A stretch of 32,351 bases of DNA from Chrysochromulina tobinii (lineage: Eukaryota; Haptophyta; Prymnesiales; Chrysochromulinaceae): contig JWZX01003326.1 in the NCBI GenBank assembly GCA_001275005.1, positions 1-32,351 on the forward strand, in the 5' to 3' direction. Below the pieces are notes generated by a model. It was not told the DNA's origin. It saw only the letters and a program-made list of their open reading frames with translations, and searched no databases. The first letter of the stretch is position 1. Each line of letters opens with the position of its first letter. The position numbers and the translations under genes were made by a program. Of the stretch, positions 1 to 12,000 are shown in pieces.

Positions 1-823
1 CCTCTTCTGACTTCTGAAACGACGGGTGCCTCGGCCGATCGCTACGTTGCGGGCCCAAGCCCCCCAAACACAGGCTCCACGATACAGTTATTGTGCGTCC
101 GCGTGTCCCGTGTGTCCCGTGTGTGTCCCGGCTCCCCCCGGTGTCTTTTTACCGGTAGGAAATTCCTAGTTGGAATCCTAGACGCGCTAAGACGCGCGGA
201 GTCCCCGAAGCATGCCGAAGTGTGAAGTGAAAAGGGAGTCCATGGGTCCCCGAGCTAGTGGTAACCGCATCCGTATGTACGCCGGCCCGGTGTCTTGGGT
301 GTCGAATTATGACCACTGTGGCTGTGAAGTCCAAATAGTCAACTTACAGTCTGAAAGTCTGTAGTCAAGGGTTCAAAAACTACGTTTCATGTCGGCATCA
401 AGGTATAAGCATGCTAGCAAGGTCAAGTCGAGCGACGTGTCGCCTCTTTGAATACCCTCCGCCCTCTCCATCGATTCCCGAAGAGAGCACGAGACGCGAG
501 AGCGCAAGAGTGAGTGTCGCACTGTCGCATTCAGCCTGTGGAGGCACCTGACTTCAAGTCCAGTCAAGTAAAGTCAAGACTCAAGTCGAGGCTTCCTTTT
601 ACAGTACCGTTTACGGGTTTTCGGTCTTTTGTTTATGTACAATGTACGTGAAACTTGACTTGACTTGATACCTGACTTAACCTGTCCGGCCTGTCCTATG
701 TCTTTTAACCCCACCGATACAGCTGTGATGCACGTAGCTACTCACTCTTAGGAGTAGGGCTTTACCGCATGCAACTACAACTCCGCCGTCCGCCATCGAG
801 TCATCGCTGTGTATCCGCATTAA
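1..823. other. Intergenic, no convincing gene
   Basis: This stretch lies beyond the 3' end of the transporter gene. The only open frames are short (about 60 codons, minus strand) with no recognisable protein features. It holds scattered AAGTC/GACTT repeats (about 327-370, 551-590 and 651-675) and a small GTGTCCC repeat near 104-130. The base composition is visibly less GC-rich than the neighbouring genes, as expected for non-coding DNA here. Nothing functional is seen. Confidence 0.6.
551..675. repeat. Degenerate AAGTC/GACTT short repeats
   Basis: Between 551 and 590 the pentamer TCAAG/AAGTC recurs with small variations. Between 651 and 675 its reverse complement CTTGACTTGACTTGA appears, so the two blocks form an imperfect inverted arrangement about 60 bp apart. 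The same pentamer forms a cleaner array at 32022-32064, at the other end of the window. The role is unknown. Confidence 0.6.
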
Positions 824-2518
824 TCAAGTGCAATCATCGGGTGATCGCTGTATCCGCTGGTAGAGGCCGATGCCGATGACGCACAGCCCGAGCCCGGCGG
901 CCTTGAGCGTTGTGATCGTGTCGCTAAAGAGGATGACAGACGCCCCCACCGTGAGCACCTCCTTGAGAACCCCAAGCACCGAGAGCGTGAGTCCGGATGC
1001 GAGTTGCACCACGCGCAACTCGCACAGTAGCATGAGGAACGCGAGCATGCCCCCGCCTACCAGCAGCGCCAGCAGCGCCCCGAAGGCCATCTGAGGCTGA
1101 ACGGTGGACTCGTCGACGACGGCAGCGTCCATCTCGACCGACGACAAGCCTGCGGCGGCTGCACGACGTCCGAAGGTCTCCATTTCATCGTACTCGAGCA
1201 CGAGTGCGAGTGGCAAGAGCAGCGCCACGCCAAAAGGAGCGGTGCGCAAAGTCACCAGCAGCGGCGAGAGCGGCTCTAGTTGCTCCCTCGGTCCTCGCTG
1301 CGCGTCGACTGGCGCTTGCAGGAGCAGCTGCAGGGTGGCCCAGCGCAACCCGCTGCACAGCGCCGCAATGAGCACCATCACGACGCCCACCATGTGCTCT
1401 TGACGCTGCACAGCCTCCGCCGCGTGCTCGCCCGCCAACACCGCGCCACTGACCGCGCCACGTGACTCCATACCCAATCTTCGACCATCTCCGACCAGAG
1501 GGACCGGGACCTGGACCGGTGGCAAGTCGCCCCGCCAGGCCGCGGCGATCGCCCCGATCGCCAAGTCACCCGTGGCGGCGCCCGTGGCCACGCTCACCAC
1601 AACGCTCACCAAGCCGGCGGCGCCTCCGGCGGCGGGGGCGGTCTCGGCGGCGGCGGTCTCGACGGCGGCGGGCGCCTCGACTGAAGGGGGCGGCGAGTCG
1701 TAAGGCGCAGCGGCATCGACTGCGCCGCTCGTTACGGCTCTCGCTAAGCCCGGTTCATGCTTCGTCAACGGCTTCTGTGTCACATCGGCTGATGTGTGGG
1801 TGTGGGTGCTCGGCGGCAGCAGCTGCAATCCGCTAGTCCAGCCGACGGCTTCGCCACCCAGGCCAAGAGATGCCCACACACCGCGCTCGATCTCGATCTC
1901 GGCCCAGTCGGGCATGGCCCTCAGCTCTGGCCATTGCACCGCCGCGCTGATGAACCATCTGTCAAGCGGCAACGCGCCCAGGCAGATGCCCGACACGAGG
2001 AGCGCCACCACCGCGAGCAAGCTCGGTCGCCAGCTCACGAGGCCGAGGCATAAGCTGAAGCACAGTATCCATGCCGGCACCGAGCTCTTGACGATGATGT
2101 AGGTCGTCACCGTGACGTACATGAAGGACGCATTCGACAGCGCAATGTCCGTCGCCGTGGCACAACCCGCACACGCAAAGGCCACCCATGTTGTGTGCGT
2201 GTGCTTGATGGTGGGCAGCGAGCCCAGCTGAAGGCACAGCGTGAGCGCAGCGAGCACCGTCTTCATTGCAAGATGCGCCGCAGTCACCATGAGCGGAAAG
2301 CGGATGCGCGCCACGCCAAACGCCCACTTGTTGATGAAGATCAGCGCAGTGCTCGCCGTGTACCAGAGGAGCACGAAGGTGACGATGCTGCCGCGCTGCT
2401 GCGGCGGGGGGCGGCCTGGCGTGTCATGCTTTGCGCCGCGTCCGAGCAGCGTGTGCCCTTCGTCCTCCTCGTCCTCGTCCTCCTCGACCTCATCGATTTC
2501 CATTCTGTGTGTGCCCAT
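824..2518 (-). CDS. SLC35C2-like nucleotide-sugar / triose-phosphate transporter (DMT superfamily)
   Basis: A single open frame of 564 codons with about ten hydrophobic helices, in the layout of the TPT/nucleotide-sugar transporter branch of the drug/metabolite transporter superfamily. Family-typical stretches are FINKWAF in helix 1 (about 61-67), the LSNASFMYVTV segment after helix 3 (about 127-137), the IVKSS motif (142-146), SGLRWATLQLLLQ in helix 6 (389-401) and LTLSVLGVLKEV in helix 9 (510-521). These fit SLC35C2-type Golgi/ER transporters best; substrate cannot be told from sequence. The N-terminus (residues 7-20) is strongly acidic and probably cytosolic. Residues 187-374, between helices 5 and 6, are an Ala/Pro/Glu-rich insertion absent from the usual 330-370-residue family members; it could be a loop or an unrecognised intron. 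The start at 2518 is the first ATG of the frame. The gene is divergent from the ARM gene, 555 bp away. Confidence 0.85.
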   Translation of the reverse strand: MGTHRMEIDEVEEDEDEEDEGHTLLGRGAKHDTPGRPPPQQRGSIVTFVLLWYTASTALIFINKWAFGVARIRFPLMVTAAHLAMKTVLAALTLCLQLGSLPTIKHTHTTWVAFACAGCATATDIALSNASFMYVTVTTYIIVKSSVPAWILCFSLCLGLVSWRPSLLAVVALLVSGICLGALPLDRWFISAAVQWPELRAMPDWAEIEIERGVWASLGLGGEAVGWTSGLQLLPPSTHTHTSADVTQKPLTKHEPGLARAVTSGAVDAAAPYDSPPPSVEAPAAVETAAAETAPAAGGAAGLVSVVVSVATGAATGDLAIGAIAAAWRGDLPPVQVPVPLVGDGRRLGMESRGAVSGAVLAGEHAAEAVQRQEHMVGVVMVLIAALCSGLRWATLQLLLQAPVDAQRGPREQLEPLSPLLVTLRTAPFGVALLLPLALVLEYDEMETFGRRAAAAGLSSVEMDAAVVDESTVQPQMAFGALLALLVGGGMLAFLMLLCELRVVQLASGLTLSVLGVLKEVLTVGASVILFSDTITTLKAAGLGLCVIGIGLYQRIQRSPDDCT

Positions 2519-3073
2519 CGATCGATCGACGCTATCTAGCCAGCGCTACGCTGTTGATCTGGCGGGCGGACACCAAACGGACAGTGCAAGGGGGCCCGGG
2601 ATGAGACAGGGCTTGCGATGTGCACGAAAACTTGCGACAACGAGTTGTCAGAAAGACAGACACAAACACCCCTCCAATGGGAATGTATGTAACAAAATTG
2701 CATGCATTCACCAATATGATTCATCGCACCGGCCGGGGTCGAAGGCCCTTACGCTGCACGAAGTGCTCACAAAAAAGACGTTGCACGAACTTCTCTTGCG
2801 AATGAGTACAAGCTAACGCGCGAGGAAATAAGGAGGAAACGAAGCTCGAAGGAAACGTCCGAGGTCGGGCGGCGGGGTTACATTGGACTTGTCTGTCGAG
2901 GTCTGTCGAGGTCTGTCAAGTTTCTCTCGAGGTCTGACGTCTGTCGAGGTCTGTCGAGGCCACAGGGCTCAAGCAAACCAAGGGGCTGGGAGCCCCTTGA
3001 GCAAACCTTTCCTCTCTTCACGAGGCTTTTTGAGTGATCGCTTTTTTCGTTTCAAAAGTCGACTCAACGCCCA
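2519..3073. promoter_or_regulatory. Shared upstream region of two divergent genes
   Basis: This 555-bp stretch separates the start of the transporter (minus) from the start of the giant ARM gene (plus), so it should contain both promoters. No clear TATA box is seen. It is less GC-rich than the flanking genes in its middle (about 2640-2830) and contains a 10-bp tandem repeat at 2891-2959, close to the ARM start. Short open frames inside it have no protein-like character. Confidence 0.5.
2891..2959. repeat. 10-bp tandem repeat, unit GTCTGTCGAG
   Basis: Unit GTCTGTCGAG is repeated at 2891-2910, continues with a CAAG variant, is interrupted by TTTCTCTCGAG, and resumes as GTCTGACGTCTGTCGAG and GTCTGTCGAG to 2959. 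It lies 115-180 bp upstream of the ARM gene start. Its 10-bp period matches that of the family A intron repeats in gene 4, but the unit sequence differs. Confidence 0.8.
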
Positions 3074-6000
3074 ATGCGCAAGGCCGAGACGTCCTCGTCC
3101 ATCGAGGTGCACTCGCTCGTGCGCGACCTGAAGAATGCGCCGCAAGAGCATAAAGCGCGAGCTGCCAAGCGGCTGTGTGTGCTGGTGAGCAACCAAGAGG
3201 ATGATGCCAGCGCCGTCGCCCTCGGCGTGGGCGTGCTGCCTGTGCTGATCGGGATGCTGAGCTCCGGCACCGACGGTGGCCAGCTGTACGCGTCCAGCTG
3301 CCTGGCGAGCCTCGCGGCGGCGGGTCACTCGGCCGTCATCGTAAAGGGCGGCGCAATCGGCCCGCTGGTGCAGGTGCTCAAGGTCGGCTCCATGGGAGCT
3401 GTGGCCGCCGCAGCGAGTGCACTGCTCGGGCTCTCGGAGGAGCACGCGCCCGAGCTGATCAAGACGAACGTGACTGCACCCTTCGTGCGCCTGCTCAAGC
3501 AGGGCAACACGGATGCCAGGGAGCACATCGCCTCCATGATCGCCAACTTGTCGCGCGCAAGCTTCGATGCGGAGGCGGCCTTCGTTGGCGCGGGTGCCGT
3601 CGAGGAATTGCTTCGAATGCTCTCGAGCGCCAAGACGTGCAACACCGCCGCGTGGGCGATCGCGAGCCTTTGCAGCTGCTCAGAGCACGTCGAAGCCATC
3701 AGTGCCGCTGGCGGTATCGCCAAGCTGCTCGAGCTGCTGAACACGTCGATCAATACGACGTCGCAGGTGGCGGCGGCCGCGGCCGTATCGAATCTCGCGC
3801 GTGACCACCCGCCGACGCAAACGGCGATCGCCAAGGCGGGTGGCATCGGGCCGCTCCTCGCACTGCTCGCGAGCCGCAGCCCACAGGCGCAGGCGCAGGC
3901 GGCCGAGGCCGTCGGACGGCTCTGCGCGCATCACCGCGACAATCAGGACGCGGTCGGAAGAATGGGAGGGGTCCCCTCACTTGCGGGGCTGCTGGCGTCG
4001 GGCACGCTGCCGGTGCAGGCGATGGCGGCCTTCGCCGTGTGCGAGGCGTGCCGAGGGCACGCCGACAACCAAACGGCCTTCACTGAGCTCGGAGGCATCT
4101 CGAATCTCGTCATGCTCCTGCGCCAGGCCACCTCGCATGTGGCGAGCGGAGTAGCCAGCACCACTACGTCGGACGGCTTCGTCGGACTGCGGCTGAACGC
4201 GGCGTCCGCGGCCGAAGACTTCGAGGCCGCCCGCACCGCGCACTACGAGGCGATCCGTGTCGAGACGGCCGGTGCCCTTTGGATCCTGTCGGAGGCGAGC
4301 GAGGCGAACCGCGTGTCGATCGCCGCCTCGGGCGCCCTTGCGCCGCTTGCGGCGCTGCTCGCGAGCGGCGGCGCGCGCGGCCGGGTGCATGCAACGCATG
4401 CACTCGCGCATCTGGCCATCGAGAATGCGGCGAATCAGCATGGGGTGACCACACTACTCGTGGGGCTGCTCGCTCCGTCCTCAGCGGTCGAGGCGCGAAA
4501 GGCCGCCGCGGAGCTGCTGTGGCGGCTCGTACGAGAGAACGATGCAAGCGTTGAGATCATCGCGGCGGCCAGCAGCGCGAGTGAGCTGGTCGAGTTGCTC
4601 AAGACGAGTGACGCCGACGCACGCGCCTTTGCGCTGTGGGCGCTTTCGCTCGCGATCGACGGCACGAAGCAGGCCACGGTTCTTGAGGTCGGAGGCGTGG
4701 CGCCACTGCTCGCCGTGCTTCGTACGAGTGGCTCGCTGCAACGCGAGCAGGCGGCGGCCGCGCTGGCACGGCTCGCGAACGGCTCGGCGGCCGCGCAGGC
4801 GGCGATCGCGGCCGAGGGAGGTATCTCGCCGCTCCTGAACATTGTCGAGGGCGTCAACTGCCGCGATGGCAAGGAGACGGCTGCGGCGCGTGTGCACGCA
4901 GCGAGCGCAATCGCCTCTCTCGCTCGCCTCGCAGCCAACCGCGACACCATCGTCGAGTCGGGCGGCATCACGCCGCTCGTCGCGCTGCTCAACGATGGTG
5001 AGGACGCGGCCAAGACTGGCGCGGCCGCGGCCCTCGCATGTATCGCTGTGGCCAACGCGAGCACCCCTGGTGCCATCGCGCAATCTGGGGGCCATCTCGC
5101 CCCTCGTGTCGCTGCTCACGGGCGAGCACGGCGCGGCGGCGCAGGAGGCCGCGGCGGGGGCTCTGCATGCGCTCGCGCACGACGCAGACAACCGGATCGC
5201 CATCGCCGAGGCGGGCGCGATAGGTCACCTCGTGCTCTTGCTCGGCTCCGCCAACCCATTGACGAGCGAGTTCGCCGAGGGCGCGCTCGTCCGCCTCTCG
5301 ATTGAGAATAGCAACCGAGAGCTGATCATTCACAAGCTCGTGGGCATGCTGTATGACAAGGGCAGCGAGGCGGGTGGAGAGGAGCAAGCGGCTGCCGCCC
5401 TCGCCAACCTCGCATCCGATTCGGACGCCAACCGCGATTCGATCGTCGAAGCGGGCGGCATCGCACCTTTGCTGTCCCTCCTCGAGACTTCGTCGTCTAC
5501 GAAGGCCAAAGAGAGGGCGATCGGGGCCATCTCGCAGCTCGCCTCGCGCCGCACGATCCAGAAGGAGATCGCCAAGGCAGGCGGCATCCCGCTGCTGGCG
5601 AGCGTGATCATTGCGTCCCAGTCGAATGGCAAGCAGGAGAAGGGGGCCGACATTGGGATCGCATCGAAGCTCTACGCACTCGCCGCCTTTGCCGCGTCGC
5701 AACTCGCCAAGGGCAACCGGCTCAACCAGACTGCGCTCGCCGACGCGGGCGCCATCCAACCGCTCGTCGCGATGCTCGGCTCGCCGAATTCTGACATGCA
5801 GGCCAACGCGGCGTGCGCGCTCGGCACCCTGGCCGAGGCGCACGCTGACAACCAGGCGGCGATTGCGCGGACGGGTGCCATCGCGCCGCTCACGTCCCTC
5901 GTGCGCGAGGGCGCGCCGCTCGTCAAGGAGATGTGCGCCGGCGCGCTCTGGGCGGTGTGTGATGACCATGCGCCCAATAAGTCCACCGTGACGAAACTTG

Positions 6001-9000
6001 GCGGCGTCGAGCCGCTCGTCGGTCTGCTGGTGAGCGGCGGCACCGAAGCGTCGCTGATCGCGTCCGTTGGCGCGCTCGTGTCGCTCGCGACCAAGCACCC
6101 GGAGAACCGCGAGGCGATCGCAAAGCTGCTGGTGGCCCGGCTGTCGAGCCGAGTGGCAATGGCGGGCGCGGGCGCCGTGCGTATGCTCCGGGCCGTCGGC
6201 ATGGTGTGCGATGAGGGCGCGTACCCCGCGAATCAGCTCGCCCTCGCCAAGGCGGGCGGCTTGCCGTCCCTCATAGCGTGGCTGTCGGGCAGCGCCGATG
6301 CGCGCTGGCTCGGGGGCAATCCGGATGCACAGCGCGAGGCGGCGCACGCCGTGCTCTCGATCGTGGCGAACAACGCCACACTGCAGGCAGCCATCGTGCA
6401 GCTCGATGCCATCCCTCCTCTGATTGAGCTCATCATCAAGGCCGAGCAGCAGGCGCAAGCCTACGCCGCACGCACGCTCTTCCATCTGGCCGCCACGCTC
6501 GAAGGCGTCGAGGCGATCGAGGCGGCGGGTGGCGTGGCGCCGCTTGTGCACCTGCTCTCGTCAGAGCATCCCCACCTCGTCGACGTGGGCGCCGTCGTCA
6601 TCTCACGCCTGACGACGTTCTCGGCGCATGCGGTGGCGGTCGCGGGCGGCATCGCACCACTCACGAAGCTGATCTCGATGGGCAGCCACGCCGCGCAGCA
6701 GCACGCGGCGTCGGCGCTGGCCGACATTGGCTCAGTGCCCGCGCATCGCGACGCCATCGCCTTTGGCGCGGAGGGCTCGATCCAGGCGCTCGTGCATCTG
6801 CTCGGTAGCCACGTGGCCGGTACGCCTGAGGTGGCGGCGCGTGCGCTGTCGCAGCTGGCGCGTGACGAAGCCGAGTGCGCCAACGACGGCGGCGTCAAGG
6901 CCATGGAGGCATCCGTGGAGGCGGCGAGCGGCGCGAAGCCTGGCGCGGCTCGTCGGCAGCTCATCCTCGCGTGCGGGGGCATCGACCGGCTGATCGCGAT
7001 GCTCTGGGCCATCCCAAATAAGGGTCTCGCACGGCGTATGTGGGACCTGATCTCGTCCATTGTCGGCTCCAAAGACAGCATCGAGGTGTTGAACGGCGAG
7101 ACCAACTCGATTTTGGATATGCAGAGCGTGGCGATCGCCGCCATGGTCAAGGCACGTGCCACTGAGAAGGCCGCGCTCGCCCAGAAGGTCGAGAAGCAGC
7201 AGCAGCATCGTGCCCAACACGCCGTGCCCGACAAGGAGCGCGTATCGGACAAGGGGAGTCCGTCGCAGAAGCGCTGGCAGGCCATTGCCAACGCTGCGAG
7301 TCCCTCGCGTACCGACGCGGCGCAGCAGCAAGCGCAGCAGCGTGAGGTCGTGGAGGCGCGCGAGGAAGCCGCTCTGGCGCTCGCCGATCTGGCGTACGGT
7401 GACAGCGCGATGCAGAGCGCCATTCTCGCCGCGGGCGGCGTGCCGCCTCTGCTGCGCCTGATCCGCGAGGGCTCGGCCGCCTCGCAAGAGGCGGCCTCCC
7501 GTGCCATCTGGCATCTGTGCGCATCGCTCGAGAGCCAAGGTGTGCTCGTGGCGTGCGGTGCGGTCGAGGAGCTCGTCGCGCTCAGCAGGAATGGCTCACC
7601 CGCCGCGCAGGACACGGCGGCGGCAGTCATCTCAGACCTCGCAAAGGGCGCCATCCTCGAACGTGAACGGCGAGCACGCGACTCGGGCATCGGGCTCGAG
7701 TCGATGCTGGCGGATGAGACGACAGATCCTGAGGAGAGCCTACCACCACCAGCCTCGCCCCTGCCACCAGTGCCGATCCCGCCGCTGGCGCTCCAGCCCT
7801 CAATGAAATCCGTCTTCCACGGCGAGGCACCGCTCCTGCCTTCGCCCATCGCGCAGGCCCCGAGCGAGGTTTTGTTGGGCTCGGCGCAGAGCACTGCCAG
7901 CACTGATTGGAAGCCGCCTCCCGGCGACAGGCTGAACGCAATCGCAGCGGCGGGCGGCATCGTGCCGCTGGTGAGCCTGGTGCAGTCGGGCAGCCAAGCC
8001 GGTAAGGAGCGCGCCGCCTCGGCGCTGTGGCACCTGGCCAACGACCCATCCAGCCAAGTGGCGATCGCCAAGGCGGGCGGCATCGCGCCTCTGGTTCAGC
8101 TCCTTGACGACGGCACGTTGCAAGGCACCATCTTTGCGGCGGATGCACTCACCCACCTCGCACGCGGCCATGCTGACAACCAGGCGGCCATCGCGAAGAA
8201 GCTCGTCGGGCTCCTCGAGGTCGACCGACCCGACGGAACGCTGCGGCGCGCGGCGCGCGCGCTCTGGAAGCTCGCCGACGAGAACGAGGGCGCCCCCGTC
8301 CGCGTGGTCAATGCGGGTGCCATCTCGCCACTCGTCGCACTTCTAGGCTCAGGCTCGATGGAGGCCAAGAGTGAGGCCGTCGGCGCGCTCACCTGCCTGG
8401 CCACCAACGACCCGAAGAGCCAACTCGCGATCGCGACTGGGCTGGTCGCGCTGCTTGGCTCTGGAACGGCCGAGTCGCAGGAGCATGTCACGTGCATGCT
8501 CCTCGGCCTGTCCGAGCAGCCGGACAACCTGCGCGCGATTGCCCACGCGGGCGCGGTGCAACGGCTGATCGTGCAGCTGCGCGGCGGCGGCGCCCTTGAG
8601 GCCGCTTCGGCACGTACCAGCCTGCGTGCGCAGGAGCTCGGCGCTCAAGTGCTCCTGCGCCTGTCCCGGGACGACGAGGCCAACGCCCACGCCATCGTGG
8701 CGCACGGCGGCCTTCGCTACCTCGTGGCACTGCTGAGCGCGGAGAGCGAGGAGGCGCAGGTGAACGCCGCGGACGTCCTGTGCGACGTGGCGCGCCGCTC
8801 GACCGAGATCCAATCTCGAGTGGCAGCCGAGGGAGCGGTCGAGATCCTTGTGAAACTCTTGAGCGCCACTGGACCCCTCCGGGCACGGACCGCCGCGGCG
8901 GGTGCACTCTGGAGCCTCTCGGTCGGTCATGCGGCCATCCAAGCGGCCGTCACCGCCGCTGGAGCGATCCCCGAGCTCGTGCAGCTGCTGTGCACCGACG

Positions 9001-12000
9001 ACGCAGGCGCGCAGCGCCAGGCGGCCGTTGCCCTCGCTGCGCTGGCTGTCGGAGGACACTCGATCCAGGGCAGTATCACGCGCGCGGGGGGCATAGAGCC
9101 CCTCGTCCGTCTGCTCGATGCGGCGGCGGCCCGCACCCAAGGCAGCACCGCGGCCCAAGCCGCGACCGCGCTGGCGGCGCTCGTGGCGAACCATCCCGCA
9201 AACCAGGCGGCCGTCGCCGCCGCGGGCGGCATCGAGCCGCTCGTGGCCATCATTCGCGACGCGGGCGCAGAGGACGCCAAGGAGGAGGCAGCGACAGCCC
9301 TGTGGGCGCTCACGGCCAGCCATCCGCCCAATCAGACCGCCTCGGCCGAGGCGGGCGCGATCGTGCCGCTCATCGCCATGCTTGGAGCGGGAGGCACGCG
9401 TGCGCAGGCGCAGGCTGCGAGCGCACTCGCCTCGATGGCCCTCGGGCACAGCACCAACCAAAGCGAGATCGCGAGCATGCTCGTGCAGCTGCTCAATGCG
9501 GAAGGAGAGGTGGACGAGAGCAAGGGCACGAAGGCCGCCCGCGCTATTTCCCGGCTTGCGCGCGCGCACGAGGCCAACCAAGCGGCCCTCGCGGCTCACG
9601 GCGCCCTCGTGTCGCTCGTGCGCCTGCTACGATGCACATGCCTCGACTACCTGCCCGACGGCGTCACAGCCGCGCTAGGCTCACTCCGCGCGTGCCGCGA
9701 AGTGATGATTGTTGGGGGCACGCCCATCGCCACGCCGCTGCACACACCGCTGCACACGCCGCTGCACACGCCGCTGCACACGCCGCGCTCCCTCAGCAGC
9801 AATCTCCTGCGGCGCGAGATCGCATGCGCACTCTGGAGCATGGCGGATGGCTCGTCCGCCAACCAGGAGGCTATCGCCGCTGAGGGCGGCGTGCCGCTGC
9901 TCATACGCGCTGCTCAGCAAGGACTTTGAGGCGGCAGTGCAACGGGAGGCCGCCGGAGCCCTATGGTCCTTGGCCTCGCAGCTGCCCGCCATCCAGCGGC
10001 GCATTGCGGACTCGGGCGGACTGGCGCCTCTCGTGGGTCTGCTGTCGAGCAGCCACGTGCCCACTCAAGAGACCGCCGCGGGTGCACTTTATAGCCTCGC
10101 ATCCCTCGCGACGAACCGGACCATCATCGCTGAGGTCAAGGGCGTTGCGGCGCTCGTGGGAGTTGTCGAGCGTGGCTCCGCCCAAGGACGGGAGCAGGCC
10201 GCTGGAGCGCTGCTCACTCTTGTGCAGGCCAACTCCGCCAACCAAAGCGCCGTGTCGAGCGAGCTGGTTGCCAAATTGGGCGAGGGCTCGAAGGCGACGG
10301 CCGAGGCGCAGGGCGAGATGACGAATCTGGTGCACCGACTCTCGCTCGACTCGAACAATCGCGCCGCACTCGCAAAGGCCGGCGCTATCCCTGCGCTGGC
10401 CCTTCAGATGCAGAAGGCTGCCAAGGCGGGCGCGCCCGGCGCGCCGCGCACCATGGTCGCCGCCGCGGCGGCCCTCGCGCAGATTGCGCTCAGGTCGCCG
10501 CAGGTGCGGATTCAGGTGACGGCGCAGCTCATCTCACTGCTCGGCGCGCCCGAGCCCGAGGTTCGTCAATGCGCCTCGTCCACCCTGCGCGAGATGGCCG
10601 CCGAGGGCAGCGCCGAGTCGCAGGTGACGGTGGCCACGATGCCCGGCGGTATCGAGCGCATCGTCGCGCTGCTGCGCGAGGGCTCTGTCGAGGCGCAAGA
10701 GTACACGCTCTGGATGCTCGCGGTGATGACGGACGCGGCCTCCAAGAGCTCGATCGCGCACTCCCCATGCACGCGCGCCGTCGTCGAAGTCTTCCGCAAA
10801 AGCTCCGCTGCAGCGGCGAGCGCCGCCGCGGGCAAGGAGCTCCTACCCGAGGGCGCCGTGCTGAGCGCCCTCGCGCAAGAGCACGCGGCGGCGGTGCTCG
10901 CGCTCCTCGCCTCCGACATCCCGGGCGTCGATGAGGAGGTTCGGTCGCGCAACTCGCTCGAAATCTCCGCGTCAGGCGGCATTCGGCCGATGGTGAGGCT
11001 GCTGCGTGACGGGACCGACGGCGCCAAGAGGCACAGCGCCACGGCGCTCACGCAGCTCGCGTGCGGCCCGATGGGGCGCTCGAGCAGCATGCAGATCGAG
11101 ATGGCACGCGCGGGCGCAACGGCCGCCTTCGGCGCGTGGCTTCGCGAGCCGTCGCTCGGCCCTCCAGAGCTCGCAGCGCAGGCGCTCGCCTGCATCGCCA
11201 ACCGCAATGCAGACACGCAGACTCTCATTGCGGAGGAGGGCGCCATCCCGCCGCTCGTGGCGATGCTGCAGGCAGCGGAGCCCTCTGACGAGGCGCAGCG
11301 CTGGGCGGCGAGCGCACTCGCGGCGCTCGCGCAGGACCATCCGGTCAACCAGATCACCATCGCGGAGGAAGGAGCCATCGGTGCGCTCGTTGATCTTCTC
11401 AAGTGCCCCACGTCGGGCGCCGCGCACGAGAATGCGACGCGCGTACTCTGGCACCTGGCAGCCGACACCGACAACCAGTTGAGCGTCGCACGCGCGGGCG
11501 GGCTGGCGCCGCTGGTCGCGATGCTCTCGGCCGAGGCGCCCAAGACACAGGAATGGGCTGCGGCGGCCCTCTCCGCCCTCTCGCTCGACTGCGCCGAAAA
11601 TCAAGTGGCCATCGCACGAGCTGGCGCGATCCCAAGACTCGTGTCGCTCATCGGCTCGCCCAGTGACGAAACCCAGCTCTACGCGCAGGCGGCGCTCGTG
11701 CTCATGGCCAGCTCGTGCCCGCAGACGCGCTGCGCCGTGGTTCAGCCCCTCGTTGAGCTGCTCGATGAGTACCGGCTCGCGACGGCGCAGATGAAGGCTG
11801 CGGAGACGCTCTCGATGCTCGCAGCACGCTCGACCGCCAACCGCACGGCGATTGCCCAGGCGGGCGCCATCGCGCCGCTCGTGCGGCTGCTCGGCGACGG
11901 CACGAACGCGAACAAATCCCAGATCTCCGCCGCGGCCACCTTGGCCGACCTAGCACGCGCGGCCTCGGACCGCGCGGCGATCGCAAGTGCGGGTGGCGTC

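Noticed and set aside
149-567. Two short minus-strand open frames near the left end
   Set aside because: About 60 codons each, no domain, no neighbouring splice signals, and overlapping AAGTC-type repeats.
2516-2529. CATCGATCGATCGA palindrome at the transporter start
   Set aside because: Too short and too common in sequence type to call a regulatory site.
4989-8083. Long minus-strand open frames (about 520 and 540 codons) opposite the ARM gene
   Set aside because: They are Arg/Ser/Ala/His-rich translations without domain signatures, produced by the high GC content and codon bias of the ARM repeats, which are clearly coding on the plus strand.
9709-9903. Independent start of a second ARM gene at 9709
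   Set aside because: The first 65 codons of that frame are Arg/Ser/Cys-rich noise; ARM sequence begins only after about 9904, where it continues the previous frame. A +1 shift explains it better than a new gene.
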